Shown in pieces: positions 16,226 through 24,559 of a stretch of 26,720 nucleotides of DNA. The notes beneath the pieces were generated by a model. The model was not told the origin of the DNA and did not search any database. It saw only the letters and a program-made list of their open reading frames with translations. The translations under genes were made by a program, and so were the position numbers. The stretch is from contig JALRDC010000159.1 in the NCBI GenBank assembly GCA_023262245.1, positions 1 to 26,720 of the forward strand. Reading direction: 5' to 3'. This DNA comes from Flavobacteriaceae bacterium (GTDB lineage: Bacteria > Bacteroidota > Bacteroidia > Flavobacteriales > Flavobacteriaceae). Every line of letters begins with the position of its first letter. Position 1 is the first letter of the stretch.

Positions 16226-16253
16226 TTGAAGGGGTCTAAAATCAGTATCTTTG
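16226..16253 (+). promoter_or_regulatory. Promoter of the HMG-CoA reductase operon
   Basis: TTG at 16226-16228 and TATCTTTG at 16246-16253, separated by 17 bases, match the Bacteroidota housekeeping promoter (TTG, then TAnnTTTG). Transcription would start near 16259, giving a very short leader before the ATG at 16267. The spacer contains the AGGGGTC repeat shared with the inverted repeat upstream. Confidence 0.75.
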
Positions 16254-16266
16254 TAAAAAATTTAAG

Positions 16267-17583
16267 ATGAGTAAAAAGATTGAAGGCTTTTCCAAACTAA
16301 CAAAATCGGAAAAAATTGATTGGATTACCAAAACTCATTTTAAAAATCCTGAAGAAGCAAAACAACAACTGGAGTCGTATTGGAATGTAAATCCAGAGCT
16401 TCAAGGTCGCCATGATGAATTCATAGAAAATACGCTTTCAAATTTTTATTTGCCTTTAGGGGTGGCACCTAATTTTTTAATTAACAATAAGGAATATACT
16501 ATTCCTATGGTAATTGAAGAAAGCTCTGTAGTTGCTGCAGCAGGAAATGCAGCAAAATTCTGGAGTACACGAGGAGGGTTTAAAGCTGAAGTCATCAATA
16601 CCCAAAAAGTGGGGCAAGTTCATTTTTTATACCCGGGAAAATCCGAAGTTTTGGAGCGTTTTTTTCAAAGCAGAAAAACAGACATCCTTCAAACGGTAAA
16701 AACGCTTACCAAAAATATGGAAGCTCGAGGGGGTGGAATTACAAAAGTCAATTTGGTCAATAAAACTGACCTTCTCCCAAACTATTACCAATTACATGTG
16801 CATTTTAAAACGGCTGACGCCATGGGTGCCAATTTTATTAATTCCTGTCTTGAACAGTTGGCAAAATCCTTACTCCTTTTTGCTGAAAAAGATCAACTCA
16901 TTTCTGAAGAAGAAGGTACCCTTGAAATACTAATGAGTATTCTATCAAACTATGTGCCTGATTGTATTGTACGGGCTAGTATAAGCTGTCCTGTGGAGGA
17001 TTTTATTCTTGAAAAAAATGGTATTGACGGCGCTAGTTTTGCAAGGAAAATGGTACAAGCGGTAGCTATTGCCAAATGTGAGCCTTATCGAGCAGTAACC
17101 CACAACAAAGGAATCATGAACGGAGTAGATGCGCTTATCATAGCAACGGGAAATGATTTTAGAGCCGTAGAGGCTGGAGTGCACGCTTATGCCTCACGTT
17201 CAGGACAATACCGTTCATTAAGTGACGCCAGTATAAAAGACGGTCAGTTTGTTATGGAGTTAAGCCTGCCTTTAGCACTTGGTACTGTAGGAGGACTTAC
17301 CAAATTGCATCCAATGGTTGGTTGGTGTATGGAACTTTTGGGGCAACCCTCTGCTGAAGAACTAATGAAAATTGTAGCCGTGGCAGGCTTAGCACAAAAC
17401 TTTGCAGCCTTGAGGTCTTTGATTACAACCGGGATTCAAAAAGGGCATATGAAAATGCATTTGTTAAACATCCTCAATCAATTTCAAGCTTCTGAAAGTC
17501 AAAAACATGCTGCAATAAACCATTTTAAAACCAAACAAGTTTCCGTACAGGCAGTTGACCATTTTTTAAAAAACAATGAATAA
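16267..17583 (+). CDS. mvaA: Hydroxymethylglutaryl-CoA reductase, class II
   Basis: This enzyme interconverts HMG-CoA and mevalonate with a nicotinamide cofactor. Class II enzymes are often labelled degradative, but in Flavobacteriaceae the likely role is making mevalonate for isoprenoids. The 438-aa product carries the catalytic residues recognised by comparison with the Pseudomonas mevalonii enzyme: the Glu in EESSVVAAAGN (84-85), Lys281 in HNKGIMNG, Asp297 in ATGNDFRAVEAG, and His394 in KGHMKMH. DAMGANF (184-190) lies in the cofactor-binding part. Length is normal. It sits behind a clear promoter and overlaps the next gene, a GHMP kinase, by 8 bases. Confidence 0.95.
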   Translation: MSKKIEGFSKLTKSEKIDWITKTHFKNPEEAKQQLESYWNVNPELQGRHDEFIENTLSNFYLPLGVAPNFLINNKEYTIPMVIEESSVVAAAGNAAKFWSTRGGFKAEVINTQKVGQVHFLYPGKSEVLERFFQSRKTDILQTVKTLTKNMEARGGGITKVNLVNKTDLLPNYYQLHVHFKTADAMGANFINSCLEQLAKSLLLFAEKDQLISEEEGTLEILMSILSNYVPDCIVRASISCPVEDFILEKNGIDGASFARKMVQAVAIAKCEPYRAVTHNKGIMNGVDALIIATGNDFRAVEAGVHAYASRSGQYRSLSDASIKDGQFVMELSLPLALGTVGGLTKLHPMVGWCMELLGQPSAEELMKIVAVAGLAQNFAALRSLITTGIQKGHMKMHLLNILNQFQASESQKHAAINHFKTKQVSVQAVDHFLKNNE

Positions 17584-18484
17584 TAGCATGGATTCCTTTT
17601 ACAGCCATGGAAAACTATTGCTAACCTCTGAGTATGCAGTCCTTGCTGGAGCAAAAGCACTTGCTATACCCTGTAAAAAAGGACAATTTTTAGAGTATAT
17701 ACCGGATGCTACTGCGCTGCTTCAATGGAAGAGCTATGATGAAAAAGCCAAGCTTTGGTTTGAAGCAGAATATGAAACTTCCTCGCTCAGATTACTAAAC
17801 ACCTCTGATAAAGGGGTTGCAAAACGCCTTGAAAAAGTCTTACGCTTTGCAAAGAAAGAAAATTCTTCTTTTCTCATTACGGGAGGTTTGGTAGTATGTC
17901 GTTTAGAATTTAAACGCAAATGGGGCTTGGGAAGTTCCTCTACCCTTATTTCAAATATTGCGCAATGGGCCAAAGTAAATCCTTACCGTTTACTTCAAGT
18001 TGGATTTGGAGGAAGTGGATACGATATTGCGTGTGCTTTAGCAGCAGGACCTATCCTCTACAAGAGAAATATGGAAGAGCCTGTTGTGAAATCGGTAGCT
18101 TTCTTTCCTTCATTTATTGACCAATTGCATTTTATATACCTCAATCAAAAAAAGAACAGCCAAGAAGCCGTTCAAACCTTTGATCTAAAGACTATGAATG
18201 AAAAAAGCATTGAAAAGTGCAATCAACTTACCGATGCCATAAGGATTTCAAAAAATATAAGAGAATTTAATGTGCTTATTGAGGAACACGAGCGCTTGAT
18301 TGGGAGATTCATTGATCAAAAACCAGTAAAAGAAAGACTTTTTCCTGATTTTTCTGGAAGCATAAAAAGTCTGGGAGCCTGGGGAGGTGATTTTATTTTA
18401 GCTACTGGATCAAAAGAATCGATTGAGTATTTTAAAGAAAAAGGTTACTCAACTGTTATACCCTATCGTGAGATGATATTATAA
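17576..18484 (+). CDS. GYDIA-type GHMP kinase (mevalonate pathway candidate)
   Basis: The 302-aa product is a GHMP-superfamily small-molecule kinase. It has HGKLLLTSEYAVL (11-23) at the N-terminus, the Gly/Ser-rich ATP-binding motif WGLGSSSTLI (116-125), and GGSGYDIACA (145-154), the motif for which this subfamily is named. The C-terminal GAWGGDFILATG completes the fold. The mevalonate or phosphomevalonate kinase role is inferred from the overlap with HMG-CoA reductase; the exact substrate cannot be read from sequence. Start is the ATG at 17576 inside the HMGR end; a second ATG at 17588 would remove four residues. The gene ends 2 bases before the stop of the convergent small gene. Confidence 0.88.
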   Translation: MNNSMDSFYSHGKLLLTSEYAVLAGAKALAIPCKKGQFLEYIPDATALLQWKSYDEKAKLWFEAEYETSSLRLLNTSDKGVAKRLEKVLRFAKKENSSFLITGGLVVCRLEFKRKWGLGSSSTLISNIAQWAKVNPYRLLQVGFGGSGYDIACALAAGPILYKRNMEEPVVKSVAFFPSFIDQLHFIYLNQKKNSQEAVQTFDLKTMNEKSIEKCNQLTDAIRISKNIREFNVLIEEHERLIGRFIDQKPVKERLFPDFSGSIKSLGAWGGDFILATGSKESIEYFKEKGYSTVIPYREMIL

Positions 18485-18486
18485 GG

Positions 18487-18804
18487 TTAGACTTGGGCTT
18501 TATTAAAACTCATTTTTTGGCCATCTACAACAGCAGTAATTCGATTTTTTTCATAAACAGCCATAAAAATATCTTCTTCCTTTTTCACATGAAGGATATT
18601 TTTCTTCTTTTTGTAGTCTGCTGAAAAAACTTTTACTTCTTTATTTTCAGAATTGTATTTTACCCATCCTTCAACTTGATCTGCATCCGTAAAAACAAGC
18701 TTGTAATAACTTTCGTCTGGCTCATTCGTAGAAGAACAGATCCAAACAGTCCCTACTAAGGCTAGAGAGTGTCTCAATTTTTTTGTAAAACGGAATAATT
18801 GCAT
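18487..18804 (-). CDS. Small hypothetical secreted or membrane-anchored protein
   Basis: I do not recognise this 105-aa product. It starts with a basic region (MQLFRFTKKLRH) and a hydrophobic stretch ending VGTVWIC, followed by SSTNEPDE, so it could be an exported protein or a lipoprotein with a poor lipobox (Cys23). The rest is charged and beta-rich, with a Lys-rich patch (YKKKK). The frame can be extended back to a TTG at 18852, but that codon lies in the T-tract of the terminator at 18851-18882, so I chose the ATG at 18804. No clear promoter is seen. It is convergent with the GHMP kinase gene with a 2-base gap. Confidence 0.6.
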   Translation of the reverse strand: MQLFRFTKKLRHSLALVGTVWICSSTNEPDESYYKLVFTDADQVEGWVKYNSENKEVKVFSADYKKKKNILHVKKEEDIFMAVYEKNRITAVVDGQKMSFNKAQV

Positions 18805-18850
18805 AGTGGGAATAGCTTTTTTTAAAAAGGTCAGTACCAAATTCCGTGCC

Positions 18851-18882
18851 AAAAAAAACCCTCAAGGACGTTGAGGGTTTTT
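18851..18882 (-). terminator. Intrinsic terminator of the PpiD-like gene
   Basis: The 12-base arms at 18854-18865 and 18871-18882 are perfectly complementary (core CCCTCAA/TTGAGGG, flanked by A/T pairs), with the 5-base loop GGACG. Read on the minus strand the hairpin is followed by eight Ts (18858-18851). It lies 22 bases past the stop of the PpiD-like gene, closing the long minus-strand unit. Confidence 0.92.
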
Positions 18883-18904
18883 AAAATGGGTAAAAAATTA
18901 ACTT

Positions 18905-21019
18905 TTAATAGTATAAAGCTCTGTTGTCGTCAATCTGAGAAACAGATTCTAAGGCGGCAAAAACACTTTCCATCATGGTGAAGCTTGCATTTTCTCTCGC
19001 CGCTTCCGCATAAGCTGAATAATCTTCTAAATCCGCAACAATATTTTTCTGACTTAAAAGAATTTTATAGACTCCTTTTTCTCCTTGAATTAAGCCTGAA
19101 TATTCTCCGGGATTCATTGCAAAAGCGGTTCCCACAACATAAGGTTCGTTGCCTGCTCCCACAAGTGTTGGATTCTTTTGATTTATTGCAGATGCTGTTT
19201 CTATTGTTAACTCATCATCCTCCGCCAAAGCTTCCAAAGTGTTCTTATCGGCATATTTTTGTTTGATCAAGGCCGCTTTTTTATCCTTAATTAATATTTT
19301 TCTAACTTCATTTCCTACTTCGTCAATGGTGGCAAGGCCTTCTTTAACTTTAGCCGTTAGTTGAACTACAGCGTAACCTCCACCATTTAATGAAAATCTA
19401 CGGATATCGCCTACTTTAGTGTCGTCTTCAAAAGCCCATCGAACAATGTTTCTTTGTTGTGGCAAACCGGGAAGGTTTTCCTCTAAAGCTGCGATTTGTT
19501 TAACTGGACGAACTTGATAATTATTACTTTCGGCTGTCCCTAAAAAATCATTACCATCATTGCTGTCCATTTCAAATTGAGTTGCTTTTCTAAAGACATC
19601 ATTTGAAGTTTTGTCAGAAGGAACTGCTTCTGCCACTACATCTGCTATAAGTGCTAGGTCGTCTTTATCAGTAATCTCTATGATGTGAAAGCCAAATTCT
19701 GTTTCCACCAAACCTATTCTTCCCACTTTATTGTCATTAACAAAATTAAAAAATTCTGTTGCCATTTGTCCCTCTTGAAAAAATCCTAAATCTCCGCCTC
19801 GAATTTTGGAAGGACCATCAGAATATTCCGCAACAAGGTCTTCAAAATTGGAAGAGGATCTTCTTGCTAATCTGTATACTCGATTGGCTTCTTTTCTAGC
19901 CTCTTCTTTACTTCTGCTGATATCAGAAGCAGCTCGCGTTGCCCCTTCGTAAGCAATTAATATATGACTAGCGCGGAGGGATGCGTTTTTTTTACGATCC
20001 AACATTCGGGAGATTTTAAAAGCATTTCCATCACGATAAGGACCAAAAACTTCACCAGTCTCAAGGCCAAATAATATGTCCGCATACTCATTGTTGTATT
20101 CTCCTCTGGGTCTATAAACCGAATCAAAAGATATTTCTGAATATTGATCTATAAAGTCTGCTACGTTTTGGGTTTCTTTAAATCCTTCGAGAGTATCGGT
20201 AAGTTTTGAAACATCATTATAGGCTATTCTTTTGGTCTTGAGTCCGTCTAATTTTAATCGTATGGCACTTAGATCATCTTCAGTAGGATTTTCATCAAAT
20301 GCAACATATTGTATGTTTCTAGTTTCATCTCTTTTGTAATCAATTTCATTGTCATTGATGTATTTTTTTATTTCCGCATCAGAAATTTGAACAAGACTAT
20401 CGGGTATCACATCAAAGGGAATTTGAACGTATTTGATATTTACATTGTCATTTTCTAGGTGATAGTTTGCCTTTGCTTCAGCTTCTGTCATTCCGGAGCT
20501 GGCCTTAATTAAATCAAGGTAAATACGCTGTTTGGCTACCCCAATAATACTTTGTTCTTGATATTTCCAATTTTCATAGGCCGTTGGATTTTCAGTCTTC
20601 AACTGAGAAATGTAATTAGAAAATATCCCAAAATCAAAAAAGCCTGATTCGTTCTGGAAATTAGGATTGTTAATTACATTATCATCTGAGGAGATGATTT
20701 GTTCTAACTGTTCTTTTCCTGCATCAATTCCCAATTTTTTGAATTGTTGGTCAAAAATGGTATTTCTAATCGCTTGATTCCAAACCAGATTAACCGATTG
20801 TAATGTTGTGTAGTTGTAGGTACGCTCAGTTTGTTCTACCAACTGGCGAAAGTAGTTTAATTCCACTTCATCGTCATTGATAATGGCAATGGGATCGGTA
20901 GGTCCTGCATTCGAAGAACTCCCATCGAATACTCCTGATATTACAAATGCGAAAAGCGCCATTCCGATTACAAGAATCAAAAAAATGGAGCGCTGTCTAA
21001 TTTTTCCTAAAATGGCCAT
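18905..21019 (-). CDS. PpiD-like membrane-anchored peptidyl-prolyl isomerase / periplasmic chaperone
   Basis: The 704-aa product has an N-terminal membrane anchor (about 12-30), a SurA-N-like chaperone region, a parvulin (PpiC) domain at about 349-450 (RASHILIAYEG, RGGDLGFFQEGQM, ETEFGFHIIEI), and a long C-terminal chaperone-like part. This is the PpiD/SurA architecture: a foldase at the outer face of the inner membrane that helps exported proteins fold. It is longer than E. coli PpiD (623 aa). It is the last gene of the coaX-lptC unit, separated from the CNNM gene by 97 bases, and is followed by a strong terminator. It may also have its own promoter. Confidence 0.93.
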   Translation of the reverse strand: MAILGKIRQRSIFLILVIGMALFAFVISGVFDGSSSNAGPTDPIAIINDDEVELNYFRQLVEQTERTYNYTTLQSVNLVWNQAIRNTIFDQQFKKLGIDAGKEQLEQIISSDDNVINNPNFQNESGFFDFGIFSNYISQLKTENPTAYENWKYQEQSIIGVAKQRIYLDLIKASSGMTEAEAKANYHLENDNVNIKYVQIPFDVIPDSLVQISDAEIKKYINDNEIDYKRDETRNIQYVAFDENPTEDDLSAIRLKLDGLKTKRIAYNDVSKLTDTLEGFKETQNVADFIDQYSEISFDSVYRPRGEYNNEYADILFGLETGEVFGPYRDGNAFKISRMLDRKKNASLRASHILIAYEGATRAASDISRSKEEARKEANRVYRLARRSSSNFEDLVAEYSDGPSKIRGGDLGFFQEGQMATEFFNFVNDNKVGRIGLVETEFGFHIIEITDKDDLALIADVVAEAVPSDKTSNDVFRKATQFEMDSNDGNDFLGTAESNNYQVRPVKQIAALEENLPGLPQQRNIVRWAFEDDTKVGDIRRFSLNGGGYAVVQLTAKVKEGLATIDEVGNEVRKILIKDKKAALIKQKYADKNTLEALAEDDELTIETASAINQKNPTLVGAGNEPYVVGTAFAMNPGEYSGLIQGEKGVYKILLSQKNIVADLEDYSAYAEAARENASFTMMESVFAALESVSQIDDNRALYY

Positions 21020-21083
21020 AGTTGCTATTTTTGATAGTTTGCGAAATTAAGCTATTCCTTTGAATAAATAAAGTACCTAGACC

Positions 21084-21091
21084 CAAAAATA
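21084..21091 (-). promoter_or_regulatory. Possible -7 element for the PpiD-like gene
   Basis: The minus strand reads TATTTTTG, a full match to TAnnTTTG, 64 bases before the ATG at 21019. The -33 position reads TTTCG rather than TTG, so the pair is incomplete. The 97-base gap is the largest inside this gene set, which favours an internal promoter. Confidence 0.4.
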
Positions 21092-21116
21092 CTAGTGTTT
21101 AATGAATTCTCGAAAT

Positions 21117-22391
21117 TTAATTGGTTTCTAGAACCGTAAGGAGGATTTGTTCAATTTTTGTAGCGGATACTTTTTTGATTGTAAGTTGATAGGGAGGGAT
21201 TTCAATTTGTTCGTCTTTCTGTGGTATTTCCCCAATATTATAGGCAATAAGACCCCCTAAGGTCTCGTAAAATTCACTTTCGGGAAGGTTTAGCTTATAT
21301 TTTTGATTCAGATAATCTACTTCTAAACGAGCTGAAAAGTCATAGGAATTTTCGGATAATTTTTTTTCAACATGCTCAATGGTGTCATATTCATCTTCTA
21401 TTTCGCCAAAGAGTTCTTCTACAATATCTTCCACGGTAATGATTCCTGAAATTCCTCCATATTCATCTATTACTACAGAAATACTTTTATGCTGTCGGGT
21501 TAAGAGTTTGAGAACGTCGTTAATTAGCATGGTTTCTGGAACATAAGCTAGTGGCAGGAGGATGTTCTTTAACTTTTTAGGGTTTTTCATCATATCAAAA
21601 ACATGAACATATCCTAAAATCTGATCAATTGTTTTTTGATATACGGGTATTTTAGAAAACCCTGTAGAGATGAATAAGGCTTTAATTTCCTCTATTGGGG
21701 TGTCTTGATCTACAGCGATGACCTCTGCACGTGGCACCATAGCTTCTTTGGCTTTTACTTCAGAAAAATCAAGCGCGTTTTGAAAGATTTGAATTTCCGA
21801 GTCTAAATTTTCTTTGTCGTGAGCCGCTTCCAACTGTTCTTCAATATAATTTCCTAATTCCACTTTTGAAAAGGACAACTGTACTTGATCCGAATCGGTT
21901 TTTAAAAATTGTTTTAAGATGACATCCGTGAATTGAATAATTAAATAGGTAATTGGGTAAAAAAGGAAGTAAAAAAAGGCTACAGGAACAGCAAAAATTT
22001 TAATGGCTAAATTGGCGTAAAGCTGGAAGAAAACTTTGGGCAAAAATTCAGCTGTGAGTAAAATAACTCCCGTAGAAATTAGTGTTTGATATAAAACAAT
22101 TAGCAAGCTGGTCTCTCCCGTAAGCAGAGTTTCAGAAAAAAAAAGTTGTAAAATACGATCTCCTGTAAAAATTCCGTAAACAACCAAAGCTACATTATTC
22201 CCTAGCAACATACTTGCTATGAATCGGGAAGGGTTTTGGGTAATGCTTTTTAGTACTTTTGAAGTATAGCTTCCCTGTAATTTCTCAATCTCCAAATAAA
22301 TTCGATTGGAGGATACAAAAGCGATTTCCATTCCTGAGAAAAAAGCAGATAGGAGTAAACAAATGATTATTACAAAGTCTGTAGCAATCAT
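21117..22391 (-). CDS. CNNM/CorC-type (hemolysin family) membrane protein with CBS domains
   Basis: The 424-aa product has an N-terminal DUF21/CNNM transmembrane domain (about 1-180, starting LLLSAFFSGMEIAFVSSNRI), a CBS pair (about 200-320, with AMVPRAEVIAVD and the second CBS ending GISGIITVEDIVEELFGEI), and a C-terminal CorC_HlyC domain (about 335-424). Proteins of this architecture act in divalent cation (Mg/Co) transport or homeostasis; the name hemolysin is historical. GldE of gliding bacteria shares the architecture, but I see no gld neighbour, so I do not assign it. It overlaps the upstream small gene by 4 bases (ATGA). Confidence 0.93.
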   Translation of the reverse strand: MIATDFVIIICLLLSAFFSGMEIAFVSSNRIYLEIEKLQGSYTSKVLKSITQNPSRFIASMLLGNNVALVVYGIFTGDRILQLFFSETLLTGETSLLIVLYQTLISTGVILLTAEFLPKVFFQLYANLAIKIFAVPVAFFYFLFYPITYLIIQFTDVILKQFLKTDSDQVQLSFSKVELGNYIEEQLEAAHDKENLDSEIQIFQNALDFSEVKAKEAMVPRAEVIAVDQDTPIEEIKALFISTGFSKIPVYQKTIDQILGYVHVFDMMKNPKKLKNILLPLAYVPETMLINDVLKLLTRQHKSISVVIDEYGGISGIITVEDIVEELFGEIEDEYDTIEHVEKKLSENSYDFSARLEVDYLNQKYKLNLPESEFYETLGGLIAYNIGEIPQKDEQIEIPPYQLTIKKVSATKIEQILLTVLETN

Positions 22392-22585
22392 TGAGTGGAA
22401 TTGTCCCTTTGATTAAATTTCTTTCTATAATGACGCCTAAAGAGTGCCATAAAAATAGAGAGAACAGCAAATCCTAAAAAGTAATAAGCTCGGGTTTGGT
22501 CATATCCCCACAAGCTCATGCACTTATAAATTGAAATTACGGCGATTACGTAATAAAGTACTTCTGAAATTTTATAACTTTTCAT
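22388..22585 (-). CDS. Small hypothetical membrane protein (65 aa) in the lptC operon
   Basis: I do not recognise this 65-aa product. It has two hydrophobic segments (about 8-27 and 33-50) and a strongly basic tail (RRHYRKKFNQR), suggesting a hairpin in the inner membrane with the tail in the cytoplasm. It overlaps lptC by 4 bases and the CNNM gene by 4 bases, both as ATGA. That exact fit supports a real gene despite its size. It may be an accessory to LptC or to the CNNM protein. Confidence 0.82.
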   Translation of the reverse strand: MKSYKISEVLYYVIAVISIYKCMSLWGYDQTRAYYFLGFAVLSIFMALFRRHYRKKFNQRDNSTQ

Positions 22586-23157
22586 TGGCTTGCTAGAGAG
22601 TCTTCAGGTTCTGATACAGAGATGGTTCCGATCAAATTTCCTGTTTGAAATTTAGTAAAATCTTTATTGGTATCCAATCGGACAGCGTCAAAATTATAAT
22701 CCTTGTCTTGAAAGCTAAAGGGCTGCTCGGTAAATAACCATTCATTTTCGGCATCCCAAAAAAGCTGTTGGGTGGTTAGTTTTGAACCCTCATGAGAAAT
22801 TAATTGCACGTTTCCTTTTAGGTCAATCAATCGGGAATCATTATAAAGAATTCCATAGTCTGCTAGGACTTCGCTTTCATTTCCTTGAGCATCATAGAAA
22901 AGCACTTTTAATCCTTCCGGAAATTCAGCATAACGAAAGTCTAAGTTGGTATAGTCTATGTGTTTTGGTGCGGTTAAAATAGCTTGAATCTTTATAGAGT
23001 CGGTATAAACCATTCTAATATTTTTAGCCGTACCTATAGGGTCTTGTCGGTCGCTATTTATTTCTTTTAAAGCCATTGTATTGTCTTCACAAGAAACAAA
23101 AAGGGTTACGGCACAAGCCACAACCCCTAAGTATATTTTAAGTGCACCTAGTTTCAT
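22582..23157 (-). CDS. lptC: LPS export protein LptC (lipoprotein form)
   Basis: LptC is the inner-membrane bitopic part of the Lpt bridge that moves LPS from the LptBFG transporter to LptA. The 191-aa product has an N-terminal hydrophobic segment ending FVSC (Cys23), which may be lipidated. A beta-jellyroll region follows with family-like segments (AKNIRMVYTDSIKIQAILTA at about 44-63, then ADYGILYNDSRLIDLKGNVQL and LTTQQLFWDAENEWLFTEQP). It starts on the base next to the TPR gene stop and overlaps the 65-aa gene by 4 bases. No other lpt gene is in the window; lpxB at 10867 fits the same pathway. Confidence 0.9.
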   Translation of the reverse strand: MKLGALKIYLGVVACAVTLFVSCEDNTMALKEINSDRQDPIGTAKNIRMVYTDSIKIQAILTAPKHIDYTNLDFRYAEFPEGLKVLFYDAQGNESEVLADYGILYNDSRLIDLKGNVQLISHEGSKLTTQQLFWDAENEWLFTEQPFSFQDKDYNFDAVRLDTNKDFTKFQTGNLIGTISVSEPEDSLASQ

Positions 23158-24549
23158 TTACAGTTTTGGAACTGTGACACTTCTGTTAATCCAACAATCA
23201 AATTTAATAACTACACCCTCGTTACCTTCTGTAAAGATGTCTGTTTTACTGGGTGCTCTTCCCGTATAGCTTTCTGCCGTTCTTTGGGCAATTTTAGAAA
23301 GAGAGTTGTCAACGCTTCCTGCTTTTCGAGCCAGATCAGCTGCGAGCCAGTAAACCGCTCTTTTATTGAATTGTGTGTCTCCACAATCATTTGCACTATC
23401 GGCGTACATATTGGCAATCAATAAATAAGCTCTCCCTAATGAAGGTTGATAACCCAAAGCCTTGTTGGCATAGTTTCTTGCAGAACTTCTTTTCCCAGCT
23501 ATTTTAAATTTATTGGCGATCTTTAAAAGGATTTTAGCCTTTTTATAATTATCTGTTTCCAGGGCGATGGACTCTTCATAATAGCGCAAGGCTTCGTCGG
23601 CATTTCCACTTTTATCGTTCAGTAAACCTAAATAGTACGCAGAATCGGCCGAGGGATCTAAGGTGTGAAGAGCTTCTACAAGTGTTACAAAAAAAGGATC
23701 ATCAGAGCATTCCTTACTGTCCATTCTACTGGCAGCTCTTTTTAACCAAATGGCATCAGATTTAAACTCATTAAAGTTCCTTTTGTAGAGCGGAATTAAG
23801 TTTTCACAAGTAGCCTCTTTTGCGATAATAGCGTCCAAATTGGACAAAAAGGTACCTATGGCTTTTGAGTTTACATTATATACTCTTTTGCGTCGTTCCT
23901 CTCTACTGGTCAAAGCTGTTCCTGCTTCTTCTTTTTTAAGAATGACATCTAATTTTTTAGCAAGCTCTGTTGTTTCAAAATCAAACTTCTCCGAAACTTC
24001 TTCATATTTATTGAACAACATTTCCATACTTACTTCACTGTCGCCCGCTTTGTAGCGATCGTAAAGGGTTTTAAAATAATTGTATAAATGTTTTGGATTT
24101 GTAAAGCTAGCTGCATCTTTGTTAAAGGCTTCATCAAAGGTTGTATAGACTACTTTTAAGTCTGCCAAATCATAGTCAAGTAGTGCCTGTGCTTTGCTGC
24201 TTATGATATCTCCAACAACGTTTTTATTCTTATTTTTTGGAAAATTTTGAACCCATTCATCGTAAAGTTTAACCAAATCTTTTTTAGAGCGCTCCACTTC
24301 TTCTGGAGTTCCATTTTCAATGTAATCTTTTAGGATCCTTTCTCCGTAATTATATACCGCTACATTGATGTCGGGGCAATTTTCTCTTACTCGCATCCAA
24401 GGTTCAAATGCTGAACTGTAATTTTTAACTTTTACATATTCCGCAAAGATGGATAAATCTTGCATACAAACACTGGTGTCCTGAGCTGCCACTGGACCTG
24501 AAAGGGCGAGGCTAAAAAATAAGACTCCGAGAACATATAAATTTTTCAT
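23158..24549 (-). CDS. Exported tetratricopeptide-repeat protein
   Basis: The 463-aa product has a signal peptide (cleavage likely after PVAA, about residue 22) and is almost entirely helical. TPR-like repeats are clearest in the second half (about 290-400, for example NADEALRYYEESIALE and SSARNYANKALGYQPSLGRAYLLIANMY). The C-terminus is beta-rich (VVIKFDCWINRSVTVPKL). It probably acts as a periplasmic scaffold; the partner is unknown. It sits between an outer-membrane barrel gene (10-base gap) and lptC (0-base gap), so a role in outer-membrane assembly or LPS transport is a reasonable inference but not shown. Confidence 0.85.
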   Translation of the reverse strand: MKNLYVLGVLFFSLALSGPVAAQDTSVCMQDLSIFAEYVKVKNYSSAFEPWMRVRENCPDINVAVYNYGERILKDYIENGTPEEVERSKKDLVKLYDEWVQNFPKNKNKNVVGDIISSKAQALLDYDLADLKVVYTTFDEAFNKDAASFTNPKHLYNYFKTLYDRYKAGDSEVSMEMLFNKYEEVSEKFDFETTELAKKLDVILKKEEAGTALTSREERRKRVYNVNSKAIGTFLSNLDAIIAKEATCENLIPLYKRNFNEFKSDAIWLKRAASRMDSKECSDDPFFVTLVEALHTLDPSADSAYYLGLLNDKSGNADEALRYYEESIALETDNYKKAKILLKIANKFKIAGKRSSARNYANKALGYQPSLGRAYLLIANMYADSANDCGDTQFNKRAVYWLAADLARKAGSVDNSLSKIAQRTAESYTGRAPSKTDIFTEGNEGVVIKFDCWINRSVTVPKL

Positions 24550-24559
24550 TTTTTCAATT

